From NCBI RefSeq assembly GCF_030817595.1, contig NZ_JAUSZN010000001.1:4719501-4783500 (forward strand): a stretch of DNA of 64,000 nt, read 5' to 3'. The DNA comes from Neobacillus niacini (GTDB lineage Bacteria > Bacillota > Bacilli > Bacillales > Cytobacillaceae). Positions 35,123 through 45,600 of this stretch are shown one piece after another; within the stretch, counting starts at the first letter, position 1; each line of letters begins with the position of its first letter. The notes beneath the pieces are model-generated. The model was not told the origin of the DNA, searched no databases, and worked only from the letters and a program-made list of their open reading frames with translations. The position numbers and the translations under genes were made by a program.

Positions 35123-35341
35123 TTACCAGTTGAAAAACAACAAACTAGGTAATAAGAATGAAAGTATCATTATCACCACTCCAAGTATTATCACCAGGCC
35201 ATTCTTTTTCCAGATCCCCAAATGTATGACAGCTAATCCTAAGAGAAAACCGATAAAAATAATTGTGCCACTTGCTCTTAAAATGATGTATCCTCCGAGT
35301 AAAGCAAACACTAAAAAACTTATGATAATCAACAATTTCAT
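35123..35341 (-). CDS. Small two-helix membrane protein (72 residues)
   Basis: MKLLIIISFLVFALLGGYII plus two more hydrophobic stretches around an IWKKNG turn. A strong GGAGGGG lies upstream of the ATG on the minus strand, which is why I keep this frame and not the opposite-strand one. Function unknown. REP-like GGGTCAGACC lies at about 35034. Confidence 0.6.
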   Translation of the reverse strand: MKLLIIISFLVFALLGGYIILRASGTIIFIGFLLGLAVIHLGIWKKNGLVIILGVVIMILSFLLPSLLFFNW

Positions 35342-35449
35342 TCGCCCCTCCGGATAGGAATCATGTTCGACCTTTTTACCATATATATAATACCATTGAT
35401 GAAGCTATGATAATGTCATTTTACGAAATCAAATCGAGGGAGGTTTACT

Positions 35450-35947
35450 ATGAAGCAGCTTTATATAAAACAGAAGGTATTCAGTCTTAGTGGTAAATTT
35501 ACAGTAAAAGATCAGCAGGAGAAGGATGTTTATTACGTGGAGGGCAGTTTTATGCAAATTCCCAAGACCTTCTCCATTATGAATACCACCAGAGATGAAG
35601 TTGCACGTGTTACGAAAAAGGCGTTTAATTTTTTACCGAAGTTTTTGGTTGAGGTGAATGGACGAGAGGTAGTAACGATTAAGAAGGAGTTTTCCTTCCT
35701 TAAAGCACAGTATACCATTGAGGCGGCGGGCATTGTAGTACATGGGAATTGGTGGGATATGGATTTTCAGGTAATACGGCATGGTGAAGTTGTAGGTACA
35801 GTGAGCAAGGAATGGTTCACTTGGGGAGATAGCTACAAGGTTCAAATAGTGGATGAAGAGATGGAGACCATTATGATTGCACTTGTTGTTGCAATTGATT
35901 GTGTGAAGGCTGACCAAGCGGCTGCTTCTTCTGCAGCGACAACTTAA
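35450..35947 (+). CDS. LURP-one/YxjI-family protein
   Basis: A 165-residue cytoplasmic protein of the LURP-one-related (tubby-like beta-barrel) fold: MKQLYIKQKVFSLSGKFTVK at the start, then repeated strands with EVARVTKKAFNFLPKF, KKEFSFLKAQYTIE and GTVSKEWFTWGDSY. B. subtilis YxjI is a relative with unknown function; phospholipid binding has been suggested for the fold. The ribosome-binding site is GGGAGG. Confidence 0.8.
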   Translation: MKQLYIKQKVFSLSGKFTVKDQQEKDVYYVEGSFMQIPKTFSIMNTTRDEVARVTKKAFNFLPKFLVEVNGREVVTIKKEFSFLKAQYTIEAAGIVVHGNWWDMDFQVIRHGEVVGTVSKEWFTWGDSYKVQIVDEEMETIMIALVVAIDCVKADQAAASSAATT

Positions 35948-36001
35948 CGTCGGAGTTTAAAAAAACCTAACGGATTAGATGCATATAATGGTTACTAAGA
36001 T

Positions 36002-36035
36002 AAAAGTGCTTTACATAACAAGAATGCACTTTTTT
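36002..36035 (+). terminator. Terminator of the YxjI-like gene
   Basis: AAAAGTGC pairs with GCACTTTT and is followed by T residues. Confidence 0.7.
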
Positions 36036-36046
36036 AGAGCAAAAGA

Positions 36047-36091
36047 AAAAAGCTATCAAATTCCTAAAATAAATAGGAGCGATAGCTTTTT
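36047..36091 (-). terminator. Terminator of the secreted subtilase gene
   Basis: AAAAAGCTATC (36047-36057) pairs with GATAGCTTTTT (36081-36091). On the minus strand it is followed by TTTCTTTT, 20 bp past the protease stop. Confidence 0.8.
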
Positions 36092-36110
36092 CTTAAATTA
36101 AATGAAGGTT

Positions 36111-39100
36111 TTATGGCTGTTGTTGAACTGTTATTTGTTCAGGCTGTGTTGTCGCTTTAAGGCCACTTTTTGTAACGAGATCAGCCGACATGTAATACGT
36201 ACCATCTGGCAGATCCGATTTAGGTGTCCATTGGGTTCGAAGTGTGTGTTCATTTTTCACTTCAAATGAATCGACTATCTTTCCATTTACATCTTTAATA
36301 TTAATTGTCCAGTCTATTCTGTTTGACGCGTAACTAATAATTTGTGCTGGATTATTTTTGTTAATATTTTGAGTCGGACTTACATAGATAAAAGAAATGA
36401 TCATGTCTTGATTAACATAGCTTGGATCTCCCCAAACTGCGTACGATTGATTATAGGCATAGTCTGCCGCTAAGACGACTACACTTTTTGGTTCATTATT
36501 TACAATTAAAGAGCTTTCTCCTGGAGCTATATCCTTATATTGTCCATCAACCCAAAGGACAGCTCCTAAAAAGTCACTTCCATTTTCATTATCTTTTGCC
36601 TTAAAGGAAATTTCATATTTTCCATCCTTTGGCGTTACTTGGATATCAGAAATTGTTGGAGCAGTTGAGTCGACTTTAATTGGCATTTTCACAACCTGGG
36701 GTTTTGCATTAGTGTAATCTAATGTCGTTTTAATCACATATTGATAAACTCCATCAGGTACAAACTGTCCAGACTTATCCTTCATATCCCATAAATATCC
36801 GCCAAATCGATAATCACCATATGCCATAATATTTTTTCCGAATTTCCATGGTTTACCGGTATATTCGCTAAAGTCACCTAAATTTTGAATGATATTTCCG
36901 GAGTGATCTTCGATATACATTTCGGTTTTTTGTAAATTACGTAAAGTAGTAAAAGTAGAATAGACACCATTAGTAAAGAAGTTCGGCGAGAAAGCAATAT
37001 GATTAAGATTAAATCTTCCTGTAGCGGGATCATATCCCATTGGATAACGTTCTGATGTATCATCCCAAAGGGCGGTATAGCCTAAAAATGCATCTTTCTC
37101 CCATGCTGCAGGGTCAATATTTTGTGGCTCGTCCCATTTTCCATAGAAGCCCATATAAGGAATGGATAAAGGTACGGCTTTATCTTGGTCTTTTACTACT
37201 GGGACCAGGCGGACAAACCCTTCTACAAAACTATTTTTCTTTAATGAATCCGGTAAAGCTACATTAACTGTTAGCGTTTTTGTTTGACCGGGTTTAATTT
37301 TAATAGCTGCTCCTTCTGTTTGTGTTACTTTTTTATCATTCACAGTGACATTTACACCATTAATACGGTCACTTGTTAAGGTTAGATACTCCTTGGAGTC
37401 CAAAGTACCATCATTGTCTAAATCAAATTCTTTCATTTCAGTCTTATCTTTTAGCACATCAACATAAACAAGGTATTCAATATCATCTTTAATACCTTTA
37501 CGAGTATCAAATGCTTCAACGTTTAATTTAAAACTTGTATTTTGACCCATTTCTTTTAGAGCAACAGCTCCTGCTTGTTCTAAAGGCGTGTTTCTACTTG
37601 TGACAATGACTGGTGTATGAATGGCATTTTGAATTTGCATTAATCCAGATCCTTGTACTCTTGGTGAATACGGTACAGCACCATTTGTTCGTGGATCCAT
37701 AACAACCTTTGCTGTATTCATTAGTGCTAGTTTTGCTTTTAAAACCGTATTTTCTGAATGTGGCAATCCTTTTTCATAAAGTGCCTGCAGTAACAATGCT
37801 GAACCGCCTGCAACATGAGGCGTTGCCATGGATGTTCCGCTCATTACTTCATAGTCATTTCCTGGTACAGTGGAATAGATATTTCCACCGGGAGCAGAAA
37901 TCTCTGGCTTAAAATCTAAAGTATGCGGGGAACCAATGGATGAAAAATCCGACATCAAGTCTTTCTTTCCATTTTCTATCCAAGTGCCGCCTGATAATTT
38001 CATCTGAACCATTTCACCACTTGTAAGTTTATTGATCAATTCTTGACCAACCGCTTTTCCGGTTGTAGCTGCTGGAATGGAATAAGGGCTTAAGCCGAGG
38101 TATGGGTAGTCTGCCATATTATCTGGTGGAATAATCATAACGGCTATAGCTTCTCCATAACGTTCCGCATCAAATTGCAAAGTTGAATAGTGGGAATATT
38201 GATCCTCTAGTTTGATCACTGCAATTTTACCTTTTACTTTTGGTTGACCATTTTGATCCAAATAATCGGCTTTTTTAAGTCCGTTACCTACATATACCAG
38301 ATCATAACTTTGATCAGGTGATAAAGATTTTGATAGCTTAAAGTTATATTGCGTTTGATCTTGGTAAGGAAGCTGATAACCAATTGCATCAGCTAAAGTA
38401 TTAAAATGAATTTTTGAATTTTCATAGGAAGCAACAGATACGGCATATGGACTTATCGATGGTGAACCTACTACTCCAATATCGGGATTTTCTGCATATG
38501 GATTTAAAGAAGAGAAAATTAGATTATTTTTTGTACTGTATGATGCATTACCAGCTGCTGCGACAACAAGGGTACCATTTTCTGTTGCCACACGAATAGC
38601 TTTTTGAATAGGAACATCTTCTTCACTTACAAAGCCTGAATCAACGCCTAAACTCATGTTGATAACATCTGCACCCATTGTAACAGCATGTTCGATTCCT
38701 GCGATAACATCATCCTCATAGGCTCCTCCGCCATTATCTGAAAATACCTTCTCAGCTAATAGCTGAACGCCTGGTGCAATCCCTTCTACACCACCATTTG
38801 TTTCATCTCCGCTTGCGCCAACAGTACCAGCAACGTGCGTACCATGAGAACTTCCATCTGGTCCAGGAATGACATTTGTATCGTTGTCTGCCCAATCATA
38901 ACCTGTTGGTACCTTATCGGTATACCAAACTTCGTTTACTTCTGTCTCTTGAAATTTAGAATTGATGCTTGCCTGAGTCCATTTTTCTTTTTCTTTTGCT
39001 TTATCAGATAGTTTCATATCTTTGTGCGTGTAATCAATACCGGAATCAACAACTGCTACAAGTAAGCCTTCACCTTTATAACCATATTCGTTCCATACTT

Positions 39101-39659
39101 TTTGGGCTTGTACCAATTCCTTACTTGCTCCCATAGTTGGCTGGAATGTGTTTGCAATATGTACATTCGTAACCCCTGGAATAGACTGGATACCTTTAAT
39201 ATTCTGAAACTCGGTTTCTAAACTAAATCCATTAAACCCTTCAAAAAAACGATGCTTTACTCTTGTAGGAGATTTTGATTTAGATTTATTTTTCTTTGAG
39301 ATTTCATCAATTACTTTGTCTTGCTTTTGCTTATATAATGTTTTTTTATTTTTTGCGTTTTTATCAATTTCTGTTGGTTGTTCAACTTCTACGATTAAAC
39401 GAACACTATCATTTGGGTTATATGGTTTAGCCGAACCTTCCTTTTTAAAGTCTTTAGAATACAAATCATCTTTACTGGTTTCTTCCTTATCTTTATTAAA
39501 AAATAAAGGCCTTCCTTGTTCCGCAGTTTGACCAATCGTTTGAGATTGTGGTGTTGTGTCATTGCTTTCTGCAAAAACAGTAAATGATGATGAAAAAATT
39601 AATGAGGTTAAAGCGGCGGTGGACATTACCTTAAATACATACTTTTTACTTTTCTTCAT
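36111..39659 (-). CDS. Large secreted S8 subtilisin-family protease
   Basis: Extracellular serine endopeptidase of 1182 residues. A signal peptide (1-30, ending SFTVFA) is followed by an I9-type propeptide (about 85-170). The S8 catalytic domain holds Asp205 in VVDSGID, His272 in SHGTHVAG and Ser610 in SGTSMATPH. A PA insert (about 450-560) lies between His and Ser, as in Vpr and lactocepin/C5a-peptidase types. A Fn3-like domain and beta-sandwich repeats fill the C-terminal half. No LPxTG or SLH anchor is seen, so it is probably released. It likely serves in protein scavenging. Confidence 0.9.
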   Translation of the reverse strand: MKKSKKYVFKVMSTAALTSLIFSSSFTVFAESNDTTPQSQTIGQTAEQGRPLFFNKDKEETSKDDLYSKDFKKEGSAKPYNPNDSVRLIVEVEQPTEIDKNAKNKKTLYKQKQDKVIDEISKKNKSKSKSPTRVKHRFFEGFNGFSLETEFQNIKGIQSIPGVTNVHIANTFQPTMGASKELVQAQKVWNEYGYKGEGLLVAVVDSGIDYTHKDMKLSDKAKEKEKWTQASINSKFQETEVNEVWYTDKVPTGYDWADNDTNVIPGPDGSSHGTHVAGTVGASGDETNGGVEGIAPGVQLLAEKVFSDNGGGAYEDDVIAGIEHAVTMGADVINMSLGVDSGFVSEEDVPIQKAIRVATENGTLVVAAAGNASYSTKNNLIFSSLNPYAENPDIGVVGSPSISPYAVSVASYENSKIHFNTLADAIGYQLPYQDQTQYNFKLSKSLSPDQSYDLVYVGNGLKKADYLDQNGQPKVKGKIAVIKLEDQYSHYSTLQFDAERYGEAIAVMIIPPDNMADYPYLGLSPYSIPAATTGKAVGQELINKLTSGEMVQMKLSGGTWIENGKKDLMSDFSSIGSPHTLDFKPEISAPGGNIYSTVPGNDYEVMSGTSMATPHVAGGSALLLQALYEKGLPHSENTVLKAKLALMNTAKVVMDPRTNGAVPYSPRVQGSGLMQIQNAIHTPVIVTSRNTPLEQAGAVALKEMGQNTSFKLNVEAFDTRKGIKDDIEYLVYVDVLKDKTEMKEFDLDNDGTLDSKEYLTLTSDRINGVNVTVNDKKVTQTEGAAIKIKPGQTKTLTVNVALPDSLKKNSFVEGFVRLVPVVKDQDKAVPLSIPYMGFYGKWDEPQNIDPAAWEKDAFLGYTALWDDTSERYPMGYDPATGRFNLNHIAFSPNFFTNGVYSTFTTLRNLQKTEMYIEDHSGNIIQNLGDFSEYTGKPWKFGKNIMAYGDYRFGGYLWDMKDKSGQFVPDGVYQYVIKTTLDYTNAKPQVVKMPIKVDSTAPTISDIQVTPKDGKYEISFKAKDNENGSDFLGAVLWVDGQYKDIAPGESSLIVNNEPKSVVVLAADYAYNQSYAVWGDPSYVNQDMIISFIYVSPTQNINKNNPAQIISYASNRIDWTINIKDVNGKIVDSFEVKNEHTLRTQWTPKSDLPDGTYYMSADLVTKSGLKATTQPEQITVQQQP

Positions 39660-40327
39660 AAGTGTACCCCTTTTTATATTATTAAATAGAAAACTTACTT
39701 GATCCTAGAATCTATAAGTTTTTTATTTTCATTACATAAATGATTGAGAGATTAGTAGTTTGAAAGTAGGATAACTGTCATTGATGTTAGTAGGTTTTAG
39801 TGCTGAAGCGAAAAATTAAATAAATAGGGAGTTAATATATGACTAATTCAAATTTTAATGCGGCTTAAAAATAATGTAAATTGGGGGAATATTGAAAGAG
39901 TCATTCATTCAAATTACTTAATTTTATTAAATAAAATGTCGTAAAAGCTAGATTAAAGTGGAACTATCAATTATCTGCTCGAAGGGTAATGACGAAAGTT
40001 TTAATTTTAGAAATAGAATGGAACAGTAAAATGGGGGAAATAGTAAAAATTCATTCCATTTTTATGACTATGTTAAACAACAATTTGTAAACTTTTTTTT
40101 AGGATGGGTATTTTATCAAATTTTAAAAATTGGGAGGGAAAGCAGTCCTAGACCTCCCATTTATATTGAAACTCTCTGAGGCCTTCAAGTTTTACTAATA
40201 TTTTAATGATTGTCATAATACTCTTTGCTATCGCCTATGTTTTGCCGAAAGCACTGGCAGATTTTAATAACTAATAGGAGAGGATAAGCGATTAATGATA
40301 TTTGGTGCTAAACAGATTAACAAAAAG
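39660..40327. other. Long AT-rich spacer
   Basis: No gene longer than 22 codons is visible. A hairpin TGGGAGG (40131-40137)/CCTCCCA (40153-40159) stands alone. A short frame at about 40207-40272 encodes a hydrophobic MIVIILFAIAYVLPKALADF peptide without a clear ribosome-binding site. The protease promoter must lie at the left edge. Confidence 0.4.
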
Positions 40328-40354
40328 GGGATTATGTAATTTACACATAATCCC
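40328..40354 (-). terminator. Terminator of the MpaB-like gene
   Basis: GGGATTATGT pairs with ACATAATCCC; on the minus strand it is followed by CTTTTTGTT. Confidence 0.8.
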
Positions 40355-40369
40355 GGTATTGTTTTATTG

Positions 40370-41488
40370 TTATACTATTTTTTCCTCAATTCCCCAAACC
40401 TTTCGCAGTTCGGTTGGTATGAGAAATGGAGTATATTCATAATCAGTCATAGCAAGTGATTGGCGCTTAATTAAGGCTAACCCAAGCCGGTTTACCATAC
40501 TTCCAAAAAAGCCTGTATAGTCCGAATCAAGGAAAAAACCCATTAGCTCTTTGTATTTCATAAGGTTTTGCCAATTGGAGTGCGGAACTTCCATCCAGTC
40601 TGCTATGTCGTCCCCTACGGTTTCTCGAATTAGAGTAGGGATTATGTTGTCAAACATCTGACCGGGAATGAGGTGTGCATGAAAATCAAGTAGGGCACGG
40701 GTCATCTGGACCCCTTCAGGAGACGGTCCATGATGTCTTTTTTTAATCATTTTTTCCAACTGAATTGCTTCTTCCATGGTTTCTGGGATAATATCCTTCC
40801 GAACTCCCAGCATGATTCCGACGACTTTCCAAAAGTATAGGTAATCTTCCGCCTGTTTTGCTGTTACTTTCATACCTAAATGGCGAAGCCCGTCTATGAT
40901 GACAATGGAAAAAGTTAATAGGGTACCTAGCAGATCCTCCTGACAGATGGGGATGCCATTTTCTTCTTCATCCCATCTGCCGGTCTTTTGAACCAAGTGC
41001 CGAATGGCTGAATGCATTAAACGGACTTTTTGAATAGCTTTGATACCTTGTCCCCCGGGTTCAAGTCCGCCTGGCGCCATGACATGAAGAACAAATTGCC
41101 CTGTTTCTGCTATCCTGCGGTATGCATCCTGACCTAAACGATAACTGAATGTAAGGACCTTTACACCTTTACGTGCTGCGTAACAATTCACAAGTGAGGA
41201 TGTTGATAATAAGAAGGTGATGGCAATGCCATGTTCTCGAAATAAATCAGTTGCGTTTCTTATTCTGGCAAAGTCCACTCCGTCTGGGCAATAAGCAGTA
41301 TCCTTGAGCCAAAATTCTATGGTATCTGGCAGCTCTTCCGGATACTCTTGGTCATTGTACATTAATTGCTTCAACAATTTATTTACGGAACCAACCTGAC
41401 TATTCTTGAACAATTCTCCAATTATTCGGTCCGTTACTGGATCGCCTTCCATCCGTAACTTCTCCAAAAACTCGTCTGTATATAACAT
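40370..41488 (-). CDS. MpaB/Lcp-like oxygenase (DUF2236)
   Basis: A 372-residue all-helical protein of the oxygenase MpaB/latex-clearing-protein family. MHSAIRHL (about 168-175) and CQEDLLGTLLTFSIVIIDGL match the conserved heme-pocket segments, followed by YLYFWKVVGIMLGV. No signal peptide is seen. Family members bind heme b and act on polyisoprene or other hydrophobic compounds; the substrate here is unknown. Single gene. Confidence 0.75.
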   Translation of the reverse strand: MLYTDEFLEKLRMEGDPVTDRIIGELFKNSQVGSVNKLLKQLMYNDQEYPEELPDTIEFWLKDTAYCPDGVDFARIRNATDLFREHGIAITFLLSTSSLVNCYAARKGVKVLTFSYRLGQDAYRRIAETGQFVLHVMAPGGLEPGGQGIKAIQKVRLMHSAIRHLVQKTGRWDEEENGIPICQEDLLGTLLTFSIVIIDGLRHLGMKVTAKQAEDYLYFWKVVGIMLGVRKDIIPETMEEAIQLEKMIKKRHHGPSPEGVQMTRALLDFHAHLIPGQMFDNIIPTLIRETVGDDIADWMEVPHSNWQNLMKYKELMGFFLDSDYTGFFGSMVNRLGLALIKRQSLAMTDYEYTPFLIPTELRKVWGIEEKIV

Positions 41489-41757
41489 TTCTTTCCCCCT
41501 CTTACTATCCTTGGTAGATTAAAAGACTTGGAAACATTAAATAAATATATTCTTACTAATATGAAAACATGTTGGATGGTAATCACGTTAATGATTGTTC
41601 ATAGCAGTTTTGATTGAAAGCCCTGAGGCAAAAGTAAAATTTGCCCCACTGGCTCGTTTCATTCAGATCTAAGTTGAAACAGCATCTGCAGTTATTGCTG
41701 TTTCTGGAAACCATAATTTCAAGGCTGGTAATTGCTAGACGGTGAAAGACTAAATAT
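41489..41757. other. Spacer containing a 23-bp sequence duplicated at 48.28 kb
   Basis: Nothing coding is seen. The string ATTGCTAGACGGTGAAAGAC, extended by three matching bases, occurs at about 41727-41749 and again at about 48275-48297, in each case near an R2/R1 repeat. Confidence 0.45.
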
Positions 41758-42120
41758 CGGTGCCTGTCACTCCCCGGATTTTGTCAAAAGATTGATAGGC
41801 TTTTAGAAAGCTAAATAGTGATAGAAGGGAGTTTCAGCTGAATATTGTTGGGTGGCCGGGTTGTCGATCTTCTTTTCCTTCATTGAGGGAAGGGGGGATA
41901 ATACTGGAAACTTTTCTTGAAATCTTACGAGAATTTCTGAAGGGGATTGTGCGTGAAGTTAGTGCATATTTCTTTCGGAACAACGTACTAGAAAACAGGA
42001 AAACCACCCCGCGCCGTAGCAAGCAAAAGGGTGGTTCTCACAAATATTCCACATTGACAACCACCACTCTGACGGTTGGGGCTGCATCGAGAAGTGTTTG
42101 CAACAACACTTCTTTTTTAT
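41758..42120 (+). repeat. R2 dispersed repeat, copy 2, with full 3' part
   Basis: The first 150 bp match the copies at 2633 and 47641. The 3' part continues through a small basic ORF, a hairpin AACCACCC...GGGTGGTT (about 42000-42037) and a terminator (42091-42118). The right edge falls exactly where a sigma-factor-like gene fragment begins (42121), so this looks like the full-length element and an insertion. Confidence 0.65.
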
Positions 42121-42122
42121 GA
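41883..42122 (+). CDS. Small basic protein encoded in the R2 element
   Basis: A frame of about 75-79 codons. The core LETFLEILREFLKGIVREVS then AYFFRNNVLENRKTTPRRSK and QKGGSHK has an amphipathic helix and a very basic KTTPRR...KGG stretch encoded by a DNA hairpin. I recall many similar short frames in Bacillaceae genomes with no assigned role. No ATG is available; TTG 41883 or a CTG after GGGGGGATAATA would be the start. The frame ends in a TGA created at the element junction, so the C-terminal 25 residues may be accidental. Confidence 0.4.
   Translation: MREGGIILETFLEILREFLKGIVREVSAYFFRNNVLENRKTTPRRSKQKGGSHKYSTLTTTTLTVGAASRSVCNNTSFL
42091..42120 (+). terminator. Terminator at the right end of the R2 element
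   Basis: GAAGTGTT-TGCAAC-AACACTTC followed by TTTTTTAT. Confidence 0.8.
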
Positions 42123-42213
42123 ATTCATCTTCATCTTTATAAATGTGCAACGATTGGACAATCTTATGGATCATGGTTTGATATTGTACAACTAATCCGT
42201 CAAAGCTCTCCAC
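42121..42213 (-). pseudogene. N-terminal fragment of a sigma-70-type factor
   Basis: From GTG 42213 (GAAGGG upstream on the minus strand), 31 codons read MESFDGLVVQYQTMIHKIVQ then SLHIYKDEDEF, which is the start of region 2 of small sigma-70 factors in Bacillaceae (usually continuing ...EFYQxGLIALWEA). Homology stops exactly at the R2 element edge. The rest of the gene is not found on the other side of the element, so it is a truncated relic. Confidence 0.6.
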
Positions 42214-42650
42214 TGGTAAAACCCTTCAGGGCAGCGCGCTTCCGATTTATTCCTAGGTAGCTCTACCATAATCCATTCTCGGAAAACCTTCGAATTCATG
42301 AAAATTGAATTTAACTTAGAAAAATAGATTTAAAAGGGTAAAATTTGATTCAAATTGGAACAAGTAGCCATAGATTGCGATTTGTTTTTTTATAAGTATA
42401 AGAGTTAATATAGGGGGACGGTTGTGTTGGTTGTATTAGGAAATAGAGAAGAGTGCCAACCTGCGATTAAAAGAACGGACATACAACGTTCTTCTTAAAG
42501 TGGATATTTCAGGATACGAAAAAAGGGAGGGATCCTTAGCAAACAGGGACAGGCACTGTTCGTATTCATACAGAAAGAGAATGAAGCACAAGAATCAAAC
42601 AGTTCTCATGCCTCATCTCTCCAGATTAGTTTGTATTGAAAATGAAAATG
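42214..42650. other. Spacer with REP-like fragments
   Basis: GGGGGACGGTT at about 42414-42424 and GGGACAGGCACTGTTC near 42545 are REP-type cores. No gene or clear terminator of the pectinase gene is seen. Confidence 0.4.
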
Positions 42651-45600
42651 TTACTTGCTTGTAGAACCGGAAGCAGAGGCCTCTATTCTATATAAGTTTC
42701 CTATTTCCAAAGATTCGCCTGCGGCGTTTTTAGACTGATCCCCAACGACTTCTACGTATACTCTGTTTTCGTAGTAGCCAGTTGTGTTGGCGATATTTAA
42801 TAATTTTTGCGGCCATTCTCCTGCCCAGCGGTAGCCGTCTCTTCTTTCTTTTTCAATCTCTAAGATGTTGTGTTTAATGACACCGTCTCTTCCTGAGAAA
42901 ATCGGGCGATTGGTACCAATTTCATAGAAGCGGTACCACGTATTGCTGTTTTCGTCCGGGTAGAAATATTGCCCATTTGGATCGCCTGATACATACTTCG
43001 TTCCCGCCAATTTTACCTCTTCAAACCAATTTAGAGCTCCATGAATGGCAGCCTGAACCTCAGTTGAAGGATTCGGCAGTGACATCAAATACTGGACAAT
43101 CCCTACAGATTCCGAACCAGAGATTGAAGGATGTTCATACGCACGAGCCCCTTTTGGTTCGTACGTCACTGGGTCATGCTGAGCACACCATGCGGTTACT
43201 TCACCATCTACCTTAATTTGCGATTTTAACATATAATCCAGCCCACGGCCCAATGCATCATCAATCTGCTCAGAAAGTTGCTCGTCACCTATATCGGAAT
43301 TAAACGGATACTTCTTTTCTTTAACCATCGTTAATACACTCATAACGCGAACCATCGCATTATCATTAAAGGTCACATAATCTGAGTAACCGCCTCTTGC
43401 CGGATAGACCTGCGGCCAGCCGCCGGCATCAACCTGCATCTCTAGTAAAAAATCAATTCCTTTTAAAACGGAATCCTTATAACGAGCATCACCTGTTTCT
43501 TTATACATCAGAGCTAAAAAGAGAATCTCGTTTGTTGTTGCATCATTATCAATCGTCCCTAGTTCACCATGATTAGTCGAATACCATTCAGATTTCGGTT
43601 CTTTCCCGTCCCATGGCCGTTTATATTTTTCCACCCAGTTTTTAAACCAGCCGCCATGATCCATCTGCCAGGTTAAGAGGGCATCCGCATGCTTAATGTC
43701 CTGCGTACGATCCCCGGTATAATAGTCGGCATTCAAATATTGAATATGAAACGGATCTTCAACTTTTGGCAGCGTAATGGATCCATCTTCTTGAAAGGCT
43801 TCCTTCGTTTTGATCACCGCTACGGTATGGTTATCCTTATTCACCTTTGTGGTAATGCTTTCCACTGTCATCAATTGTTTCAAGCCAGGATTGAGAGCTG
43901 CCCAATCGTTCGTAGCCGTTTGCAATTCAATATCACTAGCATCAAATTTTTCTAGCTTGCTACTAAAAGTAACTTCAACGGTATTTGCATTTGTTGTTTC
44001 ACTTTTGATAATCTTGACGGGACCGTCTGGCACAGCATTTCCTTTTGGAACCACATTGATTGTGACAGATTCGGCTTCATTCCCTGCCTGATCAACAGCG
44101 GTAATCGTAATGTTATTTAACCCCGGCTTTAAAATGACTTTTGTACTAAACGTCAACTTTTCCGATACATTTACTTTCTCACCATTCACCATAACTGTTC
44201 CTGCTTCGTTCAGCTTCCCTGTAATCGGCAGCGGATTGTAGATTACATTGTAGTGATTCCCGTTTTTTTCTCCTTTAAGATCATCGATGGATATTACGGG
44301 TTTCTCATGATCATAAACAATTTTTAACACTGCAGGAATAGCCTGATTCCCTGCTGCATCTACAGCTTCCACTGTAATAGTGTTCAAACCATCATTCAGC
44401 ACCACCGTCGTGCTGAAGCTTCCATCCTTTTGTAAGGAAATTTCCTTCCCATTGACAGACACGGCTGCTTCTTTATCCACTTGACCTGTAATGGTAAAGC
44501 TTGGTGTATTGACAATGGAATCTTGTTGATCGAGTGAAATAATCGGTGCTGACAGTGGTGATAATGGGATAATCCCGATTTTCTCAGGATCCCAGCCGTC
44601 AGATCCTTTCATCACATTTTGCACCGTGTATTGATTCACTTCCTCCGGCGTTAATTGTGTGGTCCATGGATCCCGCTTTTTCGGGTCCGCCCCTGGCCCC
44701 ATGTTATTGTATTCTGAATATCTGGCTGTTTTCTCGTTTTCAACTTTCCCCCAGTTATCCCATCCGTCAGGAACAATCGATGCATCCATTTCGGTGTTAA
44801 TATAGGTGACAGCTGAATAAGGACGCCAAGGTCGCCCGAGATGCACATTGGTTACGTCTTCATCTGAGGTGATTTTTGAATCTAAAAAAACATACCCATA
44901 CGGTGTGACTTGATCGGTACTAGCAGCGGTTAACTTACTACCTGTACGCTTACTATGAAGGTGACAGGTATCAAACATGGCTGTGGCTCCGCCAAAAATG
45001 AAATCCACATCCCCTTCTACGTAGCAGTTTTTATAATACTGTCTTCCCGTATGGGCATATAATGTGTCCTGGTATCCTAAAAACTGCACGTTTTCAAAAT
45101 AGAGACGATCTGCCCTTACATAAGCGGCAACTGCTTGACCTGTTCCTTGACCGGAGTCGTTCTGGATAGTTAAATTTTGGGCAATAAAATCATTGGCATA
45201 GATAAAGATACTTGAACTATTGGAAGTGCCTAATGGTTTGCCGTCTGGCCCAGGCGTATTTGCATTATCATTATAAACAAGTACGGTTCCTTCCTTACTT
45301 TCTCCTACAAAACTCAGATTGGTTTTGCTCTTAGGGATCGTAAGCTTTTCACGATATTCACCATTTTTTATAAAAATAACATGCCGTTTCGTACTGTTAT
45401 CAGGTGCAGCATCAATGGCTTCTTGAATCGTTTTAAAGTCTCCGCCTTCTTTCGCTACAACCGTTACTTTCGCAGGCGTAACGGCGATGGGTTCGGAGCC
45501 TAAACTTTCCCCTTGCTCATTGACAGCGGAAATCACATAATCATAGGTATCACCGTTTGTAAGACCTATATCTTGATAACCGGTAGAGTGTATATTCTTA

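Noticed and set aside
35079..35357. Plus-strand 92-codon frame
   Set aside because: It is the antisense of the 72-residue membrane protein, which has a much better ribosome-binding site.
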